Positions 32,619 to 40,533 of a stretch of 58,900 bases of DNA are shown piece after piece. This stretch comes from CAZAPG01 sp964486935 (GTDB lineage: Bacteria > Chloroflexota > Anaerolineae > 4572-78 > J111). Where the stretch lies: contig CAZAPG010000050.1 of assembly GCA_964486935.1 (NCBI GenBank), positions 1 to 58,900 of the forward strand, given 5' to 3'. The notes under the pieces were generated by a model, which was given only the letters and a program-made list of their open reading frames with translations, ran no database searches and was not told the origin of the DNA. The stretch's first letter is position 1. Each line of letters begins with the position of its first letter. The position numbers and the translations under genes were made by a program.

Positions 32619-34241
32619 ATGTTAGGCGGTTATTTTACTCCACTGGCGCCGGCGGTAATTTTACTGCTGAGCGCCTTCGTTTTGCCCATTCTTATGCCCC
32701 GGCTGCCCGCCAACTGGCCCGCCCGCCAAAAAGTGCGCCGGTTTGGCGCGGCGGGCATGGTGGGGCTGGCTATCCTTTCGCTGTTGGGTATTCGGTTGAC
32801 CCTGGGCAGCGACTCTGCCGGCCAGGGGCTGGAACTGCTTTCGGGCTGGAATTTTTCCACCACCGAATCGGTAGCGGCGCTGGTCATCCGGGCCGATAAT
32901 TTGAGTTTGCCTTTTTTGGTGGCGGCTTTGCTGGCGCTGCTCTCGGTTGCGCTGCTGTACGCTGCCCCCGACGAAACCGCAAGCGAAACGCGCCACTGGA
33001 TTCGGGTGGCCGGCTGGCTGGCCCTGGGGGCCACCGTTTGCCTGTTGTTTGTTTCGGCCAACGGCCTTACCCTGGTTTACGCTGCCGCCTTTTTTGATAT
33101 TGTTACCGCCTTCTACTGGCTCAGGCGCGGTTACAGCAACCTGGCCACGGCCCGGCTGTTTTTGGCGCTGTTTACCGCTGCCGGCCTGATGATGGCTAAC
33201 CTGGCCAATGACAATGCCAGCCCGCTGTTACTGGGCCTGGCTTTGTGGCTGCGGTTGGGGTTATATCCCTTTGCCGAAGCAACGCTGCACAATCGCTGGC
33301 GCAATCAAGACCGTTTGGGCTATCTGGCGCTATCGCTGGCGGTGGGCATTTATCTGACCATTCGAGCAGCCAGCCAGCCGATGCCCCAACTGATTGTCTG
33401 GTTGACCGCCATCACCCTGCTGTTCAGCGGTTTGCTGACCTGGCTTTGGGCAGCCAGGGCCGGCCACTCTGAAAATAATCGAACTCAACTGCTGGTGTGG
33501 GTTATTTTGGCCGAGTCTTTGCTAATATTACTGGCCGGGCCGCTGGATACCGCCCCGGCTATTGCCTTTGGCGTGGGGTTGGTTTTAAGCCTGGTGGCTT
33601 TGTGGGTAACGCCGGCGCTGGGCAAACCCAGGTTTGGCGATGCCGCCTGGTCGTGGCCCTATTTTCCGGCGTTGTTTGCCACCCTCAATCTGATTGGGTT
33701 GCCTTTGTGGCTGGGGTGGCCGGCCCGAACAGCCATTTACAGCGCAATTTTTAACGCGCATAGTTTGGGCGTCGCCCTGGCAGCAATTTTGGGGACAGGT
33801 TTAGCCTTTAGCGGGCTGGTTCATTACTGGCTGATTTTGTGGCAGGGCAACGAGTCTAACAGTATGCGCTCTGTGGTGGGTGTCATCGCCATGACTCCGT
33901 TTTTAATACCGGGGCTGGGCGTATTTATTCTGGCAACCATTACCCAAACCAATCTCTCGCCGGTTGACGCAGAAACGGCTGTCGGCGGAATAATTGCGCT
34001 CATAGCTATTGCCGGCGTTACCTATTATTTTAGAGATTGGTTGTTAAGTTACCTGAAATTGCCGGTCGAAATGATGATTGAAATTGTCAGCCTGGGCTGG
34101 CTGTTCGGCTGGCTAGAAGCCTTGTTAAACGGAGTTGGTAAAATTGTGCTGCGTATTCGGGTAACTTTAGAGGGACAGCACTATATGGGCTGGGCCTTTT
34201 TTGTGGCCCTGGTTGGAACCCTGGTTTTGCTTTTGAGATAA
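32619..34241 (+). CDS. NuoM/HyfB-like antiporter-type membrane subunit
   Basis: 540 aa with about 13-14 hydrophobic helices. Overall shape and motifs resemble the proton-translocating subunits of complex I and group 4 hydrogenases: the TM7-8 region reads GLALWLRLGLYPFAEATLHNRW, against the usual KxxxxPFHxWLP. The lysine expected there appears to be Arg, the His is missing, and the TM5 acidic position in AAFFDIVTAF is Asp rather than Glu. First of three co-directional membrane genes with no peripheral-arm or catalytic hydrogenase genes nearby, so its electron input, if any, is unknown. It may be an ion antiporter or a repurposed channel. Confidence 0.7.
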   Translation: MLGGYFTPLAPAVILLLSAFVLPILMPRLPANWPARQKVRRFGAAGMVGLAILSLLGIRLTLGSDSAGQGLELLSGWNFSTTESVAALVIRADNLSLPFLVAALLALLSVALLYAAPDETASETRHWIRVAGWLALGATVCLLFVSANGLTLVYAAAFFDIVTAFYWLRRGYSNLATARLFLALFTAAGLMMANLANDNASPLLLGLALWLRLGLYPFAEATLHNRWRNQDRLGYLALSLAVGIYLTIRAASQPMPQLIVWLTAITLLFSGLLTWLWAARAGHSENNRTQLLVWVILAESLLILLAGPLDTAPAIAFGVGLVLSLVALWVTPALGKPRFGDAAWSWPYFPALFATLNLIGLPLWLGWPARTAIYSAIFNAHSLGVALAAILGTGLAFSGLVHYWLILWQGNESNSMRSVVGVIAMTPFLIPGLGVFILATITQTNLSPVDAETAVGGIIALIAIAGVTYYFRDWLLSYLKLPVEMMIEIVSLGWLFGWLEALLNGVGKIVLRIRVTLEGQHYMGWAFFVALVGTLVLLLR

Positions 34242-34248
34242 GTTGGTT

Positions 34249-34950
34249 ATGCCTACACTGCCGGAACTGTTAAGCCAATTACAAATTATTCGTTCTGAAA
34301 CCGCTTTTTTGGGGTTGGTTATCACCGCCGGGCTTATTTTAATTACCCGCGACTGGCGGTTTTTAATTTTGGCTTTGCTGGCTCAATATGTGCTGGTCGG
34401 GATTATCCTTTCCCGGTTGGTTCAACCTGATATTGCGGTGTTGAGCGTGCTGATTGGCGCATTTATTTGCCCCATTCTGTTTTTATCGGCCCGGCAAGTT
34501 TCGCTGGCCAGCCCCTTTTCTATTTATGATTTAACGCGCTCAACCGGCGGGTGGCGCAACCTGTCGCTAAAGTCGTTTTTGCTGGGCACAACCAGGGCGC
34601 AAGGGTTGGCCGCCACAGGCGCCGGTTTTAGAATATTTGTGGCCCTCTTAATTTTGCTGGTAACGCTTTCTTTAAGCCGCTCTTTTCCGCTGCCCGGTTT
34701 AACCCGCAATATTACCACCAGCGTCTACTGGTTAATTTCGGCCGGGCTGGTTACGTTGACCCTTACCGAAGACCCCCTTAAAGCCGGCCACGGATTGTTT
34801 ACTATTTTAACCGGCTTTGGATTATTTTACGCTACCCTGGAAAACAGTTTGCTGCTAACCGGATTGTGGGGTACGGTTAACCTGTTAATTGCGCTGGCTA
34901 TTGGCTATTTAACCGTGGTGCGCGGCGCCAGCCCCGAGGAGGATATTTAA
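34249..34950 (+). CDS. HyfE-like polytopic membrane protein
   Basis: 233 aa, about seven helices, lying between two NuoM/N-like genes. Size, helix number and position fit HyfE/NuoK-type subunits of group 4 membrane hydrogenases, but there is no strong motif I can name (RDWRFLILALLAQYVLVG; TLTEDPLKAGHGLFTILTGF; GYLTVVRGASPEEDI). I start at ATG 34249; TTG 34243 is two codons upstream. It ends TAATG with the next gene, one base shared, preceded by GAGGAGG for that gene. Confidence 0.65.
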   Translation: MPTLPELLSQLQIIRSETAFLGLVITAGLILITRDWRFLILALLAQYVLVGIILSRLVQPDIAVLSVLIGAFICPILFLSARQVSLASPFSIYDLTRSTGGWRNLSLKSFLLGTTRAQGLAATGAGFRIFVALLILLVTLSLSRSFPLPGLTRNITTSVYWLISAGLVTLTLTEDPLKAGHGLFTILTGFGLFYATLENSLLLTGLWGTVNLLIALAIGYLTVVRGASPEEDI

Positions 34951-36377
34951 TGCCGGCGGCCTTATGGCTTATTGCCCTGCCCATTGGAGTGGCTCCGGTT
35001 GTTTTTATGCTGCGTCGCAAGGTGGCGGGCGCTTTATTGGCCGCCGTCATTACCCTGTTGATTACCGGGCTAACCCTTCAAATTCCAACCGGCGTGGTTT
35101 TGAATTTGCTGGGCCGCACCATTGAGCTGGACCAACTTTCTCAAATTACCCTGCTGTATCTGTTTGCCTCTACAGCCCTGCTATTTTTGACGCTGGCGCT
35201 GCTGCCTCAGCAATCTGCGGAGCAACGGCTGGCCCACTCTGCCAGCCGAAATATTAGCCGGGAAGCCCGCATTTTCTATCCGGCGGCGTTAATAATTTTG
35301 GCCCTGTTTGTGGCGGCCAGCCTTTCCAGACACCTGGGCATTACCGCCATATTTGTTGAGCTGGCGGCAATTCTGGCCGTATTTGTCATTCAAACCGAAC
35401 GGCTGGAATCTACCCGGGCCGCGCTGCGTTTTTTAATTCTCTTTTCGCTGGCAACGCCCTTGTTTTTGCTGGCCGCCTGGCGAATTGATTTATATCGCTT
35501 GAGCGGCGGGTTGATTTCGGCGCAAAACCTGGAGCAAACAGCCCTGTTTGTGGGGCTTGGCTTTGCCGTGTGGCTGGCTGTGGCGCCGTTTCACGGCTGG
35601 TTGACCAGCACCGCCATCGAGTCTTCTCCACCGATGGCTGCTTTTGTATTGATTTGTTTTCCAACTGTGGCGTTTTCTACCCTGCTGCACCTGCTAAAAG
35701 ATTTACCCTGGCTGCTGGACTCGTTGTATTTGGCCAATGCAATTATCATTGCCGGCGTATTTACCGCCTTTGCCGGAGGCGTGCTGGCCAGCGTGCAGCG
35801 CGGTTTTAGCGAGCTTTTGGGGTATGCCACGCTGTATGATTTGGGCTGCATTTTAGCCGTACTGGGCCTTGGCGGTCGAGCGGCTTTGATTACCGTTTTG
35901 GTTAGCCTGGCGGTGCGCGCCCTGGCCCTGGTGCTAATTGCGGTCAGCACTACCACTATTCAATTGCAGGCCACCAGCGATGGCTTTACCCACGTTAAAG
36001 GCATTGCCCGGCGCATGCCGGTGGCCACAGCCGGGTTAATTATTGGGGGGCTGACTCTGGCCGGCGCGCCGTTAACCGCGGGATTTTCTCCCTATTGGCA
36101 GCTACTACATTCTATGGCCGGGGTTGACTCTGTATGGCTAAGTTTGTTGGTGTTGGGTGGGCTGGGGGTATCCGGGGGGTATTTGCGGGGATTACGGGCC
36201 GCGCTGGCCCAAACCAAAAGCCCGCCTGGCGGGTCGCCAAAACTGCGGGAGCCTGTTTTGCTAATGGTGATGATTGTTGTTTTAACTGCCGCCGCCGTAA
36301 TTTTGGGCGTTTTCCCCTGGATAATTATCGAGCCGCTGCAAGAAGCCTCGCTGGGTATCCCTTTTCCTGTTCAGTAA
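34950..36377 (+). CDS. NuoN/HyfF-like antiporter-type membrane subunit
   Basis: 475 aa, about 13 helices. The family core is recognisable as GFAVWLAVAPFHGWLTSTAIE and ESSPPMAAFVLICFPTVAF, with an acidic residue in FVELAAILAVF (TM5) and the later GGLTLAGAPLTAGF. The TM7 lysine that relays protons in NuoL/M/N (normally just before PFHxW) is replaced by Trp/Leu. It overlaps the previous stop by one base and ends 5 bp before a convergent gene without an obvious terminator. Probably forms a complex with the two proteins upstream; transport function inferred only. Confidence 0.72.
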   Translation: MPAALWLIALPIGVAPVVFMLRRKVAGALLAAVITLLITGLTLQIPTGVVLNLLGRTIELDQLSQITLLYLFASTALLFLTLALLPQQSAEQRLAHSASRNISREARIFYPAALIILALFVAASLSRHLGITAIFVELAAILAVFVIQTERLESTRAALRFLILFSLATPLFLLAAWRIDLYRLSGGLISAQNLEQTALFVGLGFAVWLAVAPFHGWLTSTAIESSPPMAAFVLICFPTVAFSTLLHLLKDLPWLLDSLYLANAIIIAGVFTAFAGGVLASVQRGFSELLGYATLYDLGCILAVLGLGGRAALITVLVSLAVRALALVLIAVSTTTIQLQATSDGFTHVKGIARRMPVATAGLIIGGLTLAGAPLTAGFSPYWQLLHSMAGVDSVWLSLLVLGGLGVSGGYLRGLRAALAQTKSPPGGSPKLREPVLLMVMIVVLTAAAVILGVFPWIIIEPLQEASLGIPFPVQ

Positions 36378-36382
36378 ACCAA

Positions 36383-37192
36383 TTAAATAGGTGGAAACGG
36401 CACGTTGCGCCCGTAACGGGCGGCCGGAAATTGCCGGCTTGAAACCAGCCGGCCTACCCGTTTTTTGAAGGCTTCAATTTCTCGCCGGGAGATTAAATCC
36501 TCTAAAATCTGGCATAGCTGGCTGCCTTGCAATAGATTTTGCAGCCGGCTTAAATCGCTTAATAGAGTTTCGGAAATTGGTTCGTCGCAAAATTCCCAAA
36601 TAACGGTGCGGAGTTTGGGTTCTACATGAAAAGTCAGCCCGTGGTCAATAGCCCAAAGTTGGCCATCTTTGCCTTTCAGACAGTGGCCGCCTTTGCGGTC
36701 GGCGTTATTAATAATGTAATCAAACAGCGCCATCTGCCGAAAGTCCTCTAAAAAGTTGGGCATACTGCGCATATTAAAATAATGGGCCTCGTATTCGGCC
36801 TCAACAAATAATTGAACGCTGCCCAGCCCGTGAGGGCCATCTCGCAGCACCGTAGCCGGAACTTTGGGCCATCCCAATACCTGGCTAACCAGATAGGTGG
36901 CAAATTCTCGTAGCGCCAGGGTTTGATCGGGAAAATCCCACAGGGGGCGTTCGCCCTGACCGGGTTTGTAAACGCCTAACTGAATGTTTTGGTTTTCATC
37001 CTTAAGCTCAACTAAAAAGGTGTAATTAGAACTCCAGGGCATTAGGCCCTGAAGCTCCATTTCGCCGGTTAGTAGAGTGTCAAAGAGCATGTCAGTTAGC
37101 TGCGTCCCGGGAGCGGCTCCAGATAAACTCCGGGCTGTTTTTATTTTTAAAAGGATGTCATCAGGCAAAAACAGGTTGCTTTTTAGTCCCAT
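36383..37192 (-). CDS. SCO1664 family kinase-like protein
   Basis: 269 aa. Distantly PI3/4-kinase- or HipA-like fold: catalytic-loop-like FDYIINNADRKGGHCL, then the metal-loop-like LWAIDHGLTFH. The family is known chiefly from Actinobacteria, beside a DUF3090 protein and a histidine phosphatase, exactly the arrangement here. Start at ATG 37192; the open frame to 37339 overlaps DUF3090 and is not used. It overlaps DUF3090 by 10 bp and is last in the operon. Substrate unknown. Confidence 0.85.
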   Translation of the reverse strand: MGLKSNLFLPDDILLKIKTARSLSGAAPGTQLTDMLFDTLLTGEMELQGLMPWSSNYTFLVELKDENQNIQLGVYKPGQGERPLWDFPDQTLALREFATYLVSQVLGWPKVPATVLRDGPHGLGSVQLFVEAEYEAHYFNMRSMPNFLEDFRQMALFDYIINNADRKGGHCLKGKDGQLWAIDHGLTFHVEPKLRTVIWEFCDEPISETLLSDLSRLQNLLQGSQLCQILEDLISRREIEAFKKRVGRLVSSRQFPAARYGRNVPFPPI

Positions 37193-37716
37193 GCTACTTT
37201 TTCGTGCCCGTTGCTCTTGGGGCAAAAATGGCCGTCGGGGTCGATGGGCTGGTCGCATAAGGGGCAAATTGGCCGCCCCTGCTCTACTACCTGCATGGTG
37301 TGTTCGCTCAGGGCCTTCATTTGAGCGCGGGTGGCCCAAAAGCGGGCGGTTGAAGGCTCCTCTCGTTCTTCTAGCTGAATTTCTTGCACAACCAGCACTA
37401 TTGCATCTTGTTCCTGGTCGTACCCCAGGCCAATCTGGCCGACGGCAAATTCTGGTTCCATTGGTTCCTGTATCATCAAATCTGAGCTGAGTGGTTCATC
37501 CAGCTTGGAATAAGGGCGTGGATATTTTTGGCTTAGCTCTTCCAAAAGTTCCAAAGTGCTGGTGGCCAGCACCCGCGCCTGTTCTTTTTCCAGTTTAAGG
37601 GTAATGGTAGTTGTTCCCTGGCTGGCCTGTAACAAAAAGACTCGCTGGCCGGGCGGTCCAACAGCGCCCACCGTAATACGCGATACCGGATTTAAATCTG
37701 TCAACTTTCTTGACAT
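37183..37716 (-). CDS. DUF3090 family protein
   Basis: 177 aa. N-terminal beta-rich part (SRITVGAVGPPGQRVFLLQA, TITLKLEKEQARVLA) and C-terminal zinc-knuckle-like segment PICPLCDQPIDPDGHFCPKS followed by NGH. Middle gene of the conserved phosphatase/DUF3090/SCO1664 set; 13 bp after the phosphatase gene and 10 bp overlap with the next. The Cys/His cluster probably binds a metal. Function unknown, but the invariable trio implies one pathway. Confidence 0.85.
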   Translation of the reverse strand: MSRKLTDLNPVSRITVGAVGPPGQRVFLLQASQGTTTITLKLEKEQARVLATSTLELLEELSQKYPRPYSKLDEPLSSDLMIQEPMEPEFAVGQIGLGYDQEQDAIVLVVQEIQLEEREEPSTARFWATRAQMKALSEHTMQVVEQGRPICPLCDQPIDPDGHFCPKSNGHEKVAWD

Positions 37717-37729
37717 GTCTGGTTATTCC

Positions 37730-38410
37730 TTAAGAATTTTTTTGGCTCTCTTCTTTTTTGGGCGGCGGCGGATTGTGGTTGGTATCGTTAACGCAGATGA
37801 CGCGGGGGCCGGCCGGCGTAAAGGCAATGGTGGTAATAGAGGCTGTGCTAATAACAATCCGCTGAAACAAATCAAAATGGACGCCCAGATAGTGCGCCAC
37901 CGCCGATTTAATCAAATCCGCGTGTCCTACCAGCACAATGGTTTGTTCCGGGTGTTGGGCTACCAGGTTGTTAACGGCCTGCACAAATCGGGTTTGCATC
38001 TGGTACATGGTTTCGCCGCCGGGAAAGCCGGCCCCGCTGGGGTAATGCTGAATGGTATGCCACGATTTTTTTTTGGCCAGCTTTTCAATTTTTTTGCCGG
38101 TCCATTTGCCATAGTCTACTTCCAGCAGGTTGGGGTTGGGTTGGGCTGGCAACTGGTGGTGTTTGGCAATGGCCTGAGCGGTTTCCACGGTGCGCTCCAG
38201 GGGGCTGGTGTAGATAGCGTCGAGCTTTACTTTTGCCAGCCGCTTGCCCAGGGCCTCGGCCTGTTTGCGGCCTTGCTCATTTAAGTAAACGCCTTCGGTT
38301 CGACCGGCTAACTTGTGCGTTTGGGTCCATTCATTTTCACCATGGCGAACAAAGAGGACGGTGGTTGGCTTGGGGGCGGCTTTGGGTTTCTCGGTTGAGT
38401 TTTTAGCCAT
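37730..38410 (-). CDS. Histidine phosphatase family protein (MSMEG_4193 type)
   Basis: 226 aa. The phosphoglycerate-mutase-like RHG motif LFVRHGENEWT starts near residue 20, with SPLERTVETAQAIA (second Arg), an acidic EVDYGKW segment and the late VLVGHADLI His. The short Lys/Pro/Ala-rich head (KNSTEKPKAAPKPTT) is extra. First gene of the trio with DUF3090 and SCO1664 proteins, with its own promoter at 38475-38503. In Actinobacteria the same trio is called a putative phosphomutase locus; the substrate is unknown. Confidence 0.88.
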   Translation of the reverse strand: MAKNSTEKPKAAPKPTTVLFVRHGENEWTQTHKLAGRTEGVYLNEQGRKQAEALGKRLAKVKLDAIYTSPLERTVETAQAIAKHHQLPAQPNPNLLEVDYGKWTGKKIEKLAKKKSWHTIQHYPSGAGFPGGETMYQMQTRFVQAVNNLVAQHPEQTIVLVGHADLIKSAVAHYLGVHFDLFQRIVISTASITTIAFTPAGPRVICVNDTNHNPPPPKKEESQKNS

Positions 38411-38474
38411 GCAATTTTCCTGTCAGGGGTTGGATGGGAGTGTCGGTAAAATTTCAAGCCAGAATTAGATGGGT

Positions 38475-38503
38475 AATATAGCTTATCCGGGGGCAACAGT
38501 CAA
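38475..38503 (-). promoter_or_regulatory. Sigma-70 promoter of the phosphatase/DUF3090/SCO1664 operon
   Basis: On the minus strand TTGACT (38498-38503, 5/6), 17-bp spacer, TATATT (38475-38480, 5/6). The transcript start would be about 58 nt before the ATG at 38410. It lies in the 112-bp gap after the AI-2E family gene. Confidence 0.78.
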
Positions 38504-38522
38504 ACACCTTTAAATCCTCCGG

Positions 38523-39827
38523 TTAATTTTCACCGGGGCCTGGCGGCGGGCTATCGGGCGTGGTTGGAGCGGGCGAAGCCCCTGGTCTGGCAACCCTTTC
38601 TCGCAGCCAAACATACCAATGTTTCAATTGCGCTGCCCAGGCCGAGCTTGCTTCCTCGGTTTCTTCAAAGCCGGGGGGGTAGGGGTTTTCCCCCAAAATT
38701 TTCAGGTACAAATAACGCACAATCTCCCGGCCAGAAGCAATAATGGGCGCGGCCAGCAAAGCGCCCAAAATGCCGGCCACATTAGCCCCCACCAGCACGC
38801 CAAACAAAACCACAATGGGGTGCAGGTCAACGGCCTCGCCCAATATTCTGGGCACAATAAAGGTGTTTTCAAGTTGTTGCACCAAAATATAAAAGCCAAT
38901 CACCATGAGCACAAATACCCAGGTGCTAACGTTAAGGTAGGTTGACCCCTGAATCAGGGCCACAATTACAGCCGGAATGGCCGCCAAAAATGGGCCTAAA
39001 TTGGGCACCAGTTCTAAAATTCCGGCTACGACGCCCAGGGTAAACGCGCCGGGCAGCCCCAGCGCCGTGTTGCCCAGCCATGTAACCACGCCGATAATCA
39101 GCATTAAATTTAGTTGACCCCTCAGGTAAGCCCGCCAGATTTTGTTAAGGCGTCTGCCCAAAACTTCCACTTCTGGCCGCTGCGATTTGGGGACTATTTC
39201 CAAAAACCTGTTGTAAAAATTGTGGGCGTCTAAACTAAAATAAATGGCCGAGAGCAACAGCACAATAAAAGTAATAATGCCCGAAAATACCCGGCCGGCA
39301 ACATTGGTAGCCACGCCATAAGTTAGCGTTAAGGCCGAGCGAAATGAATTGATAATAGTTTGGGCCGGCGGAAGCGTTAGCGTTACATCGCTGCCGGTAT
39401 CTTGCAGGTAAGCCAGCGCCGGAGCAACAACGCTATCCAGCTTGATGTTAAGCCCCAGCGGTTTAAGGTCAACCGATTGCAAATAGAGCAACCAGTTTTC
39501 TGCCCATTGCAGGGTATCCTCTAGCAGAATTTGATAGTCGATATTAACAAAAAAGTTAATACCATCAATAATCGGGGGCAGAAAAATTAGCGGCGCCAGC
39601 AGCACCGCAACCGCCGCAATCAGATAAGCCAGCAAGATAGCCAGCCCGCGCGGCAATTTAAGCCGCTGATGAAAAAAATTGACAATGGGCATTAATAAAA
39701 AGGCTATCAAGGCCGCAATAATAACCAAGTACAAAATTGAGCTGCTCAGATACAGAATGTACAGCCCAAAAATAGTCAGCCCCACGGCCACAATATGTCT
39801 GGTTGTGCTATTCCATTCGCTTTGCAT
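38523..39827 (-). CDS. AI-2E family transporter (TqsA/PerM-like)
   Basis: 434 aa inner-membrane protein with about eight helices. N-terminal pair (GLYILYLSSSILYLVIIAAL; FLLMPIVNFFHQRLKLPRGL), the long extracytoplasmic loop, then LRGQLNLMLIIGVVTWLGN and the family signature GILELVPNLGPFLAAIPAVI, ending VVLFGVLVGANVAGILGALL. The C-terminal 60 residues are a Pro-rich cytosolic tail. The family exports small molecules or ions (autoinducer-2, Na+/H+); the cargo here is unknown. Single gene with an extended -10 promoter. Confidence 0.9.
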   Translation of the reverse strand: MQSEWNSTTRHIVAVGLTIFGLYILYLSSSILYLVIIAALIAFLLMPIVNFFHQRLKLPRGLAILLAYLIAAVAVLLAPLIFLPPIIDGINFFVNIDYQILLEDTLQWAENWLLYLQSVDLKPLGLNIKLDSVVAPALAYLQDTGSDVTLTLPPAQTIINSFRSALTLTYGVATNVAGRVFSGIITFIVLLLSAIYFSLDAHNFYNRFLEIVPKSQRPEVEVLGRRLNKIWRAYLRGQLNLMLIIGVVTWLGNTALGLPGAFTLGVVAGILELVPNLGPFLAAIPAVIVALIQGSTYLNVSTWVFVLMVIGFYILVQQLENTFIVPRILGEAVDLHPIVVLFGVLVGANVAGILGALLAAPIIASGREIVRYLYLKILGENPYPPGFEETEEASSAWAAQLKHWYVWLRERVARPGASPAPTTPDSPPPGPGEN

Positions 39828-39860
39828 AAGAACCCTTGTTCAAGAAAAAAAGGTTGACTA

Positions 39861-39889
39861 ATTATATCATTCCCCTCAAAAACAGAAAA
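39861..39889 (-). promoter_or_regulatory. Extended -10 promoter of the AI-2E family gene
   Basis: On the minus strand TG-A-TATAAT (perfect hexamer at 39861-39866 with the extended TG), 17-bp spacer, weak -35 TTTTCT (39884-39889). The transcript start falls about 27 nt before the ATG at 39827. Just upstream (39895-39936) two small hairpins sit downstream of sixA. Confidence 0.65.
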
Positions 39890-39933
39890 GGTTTTGACGT
39901 TTCAAAAGCGATATTCGCATAGTAATGGTATTA

Positions 39934-40461
39934 CTAAACTCCAATCGCCTTAATCAATTTAGGGATAACAAACCAGCGCAACACGGCGTCGCCTGCTTCC
40001 AAATCGGCCCAGGTTACAACAGACAGGTCAAGGCAAACCAACCCCGCTGTGGGGATGCTGATGGGTAGATTATCGCTCCATTCAGATTCGTGGCCCAACA
40101 GCAGGGCGGCAACCGTTTCTTCCATGGTGGGGTTGTGACCTACCAGCATCGCCCGCTCCGCCGAGTCGGGCAGGCCGCGCAAGGCTTCAATTAAATCGTC
40201 GCTGTTTCCGCCATAAAAGGACTCGCGCCACTCGATAGATTGATTGTAACCGCAGGCTTCGGCTACCAGTTGGGCGGTTTGTTTGGCTCGTTTGGCCGGA
40301 GACGACAACATTTTATCAGGCGTTGCTTTAAAATCGGCCAGCAATTGACCTATCCGGGGCGCGTCGGCTAAACCCCGTTTGGCCAGGGGGCGGTCAAAAT
40401 CGGCCAGACCGGCCTCGCCCCAGTCTGATTTGGCGTGTCGCAATAGTAAAACGGTTTTCAT
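39934..40461 (-). CDS. sixA: Phosphohistidine phosphatase SixA
   Basis: 175 aa. RHG-family catalytic start VLLLRHAKSDWGEAG, family-specific DFDRPLAKRGLADAP, SSPAKRAKQTAQLV, and MLVGHNPTMEE with the second His. SixA dephosphorylates phosphohistidine on HPt domains or on the nitrogen PTS in E. coli. Good Shine-Dalgarno CGGAGGG 6 bp before the ATG. Divergent from the following transferase gene. Confidence 0.9.
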   Translation of the reverse strand: MKTVLLLRHAKSDWGEAGLADFDRPLAKRGLADAPRIGQLLADFKATPDKMLSSPAKRAKQTAQLVAEACGYNQSIEWRESFYGGNSDDLIEALRGLPDSAERAMLVGHNPTMEETVAALLLGHESEWSDNLPISIPTAGLVCLDLSVVTWADLEAGDAVLRWFVIPKLIKAIGV

Positions 40462-40533
40462 TGTACCCTCCGTAAATCTATTTTCTGTGCTAAAAATTTG
40501 CTCATTTATCTCAATGATTTTATCTTCTCTTGG

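Noticed and set aside
37193..37339. N-terminal extension of the SCO1664-type protein (49 codons)
   Set aside because: It overlaps the DUF3090 coding sequence and reads as low-complexity Arg/Pro; ATG 37192 gives the usual family length.
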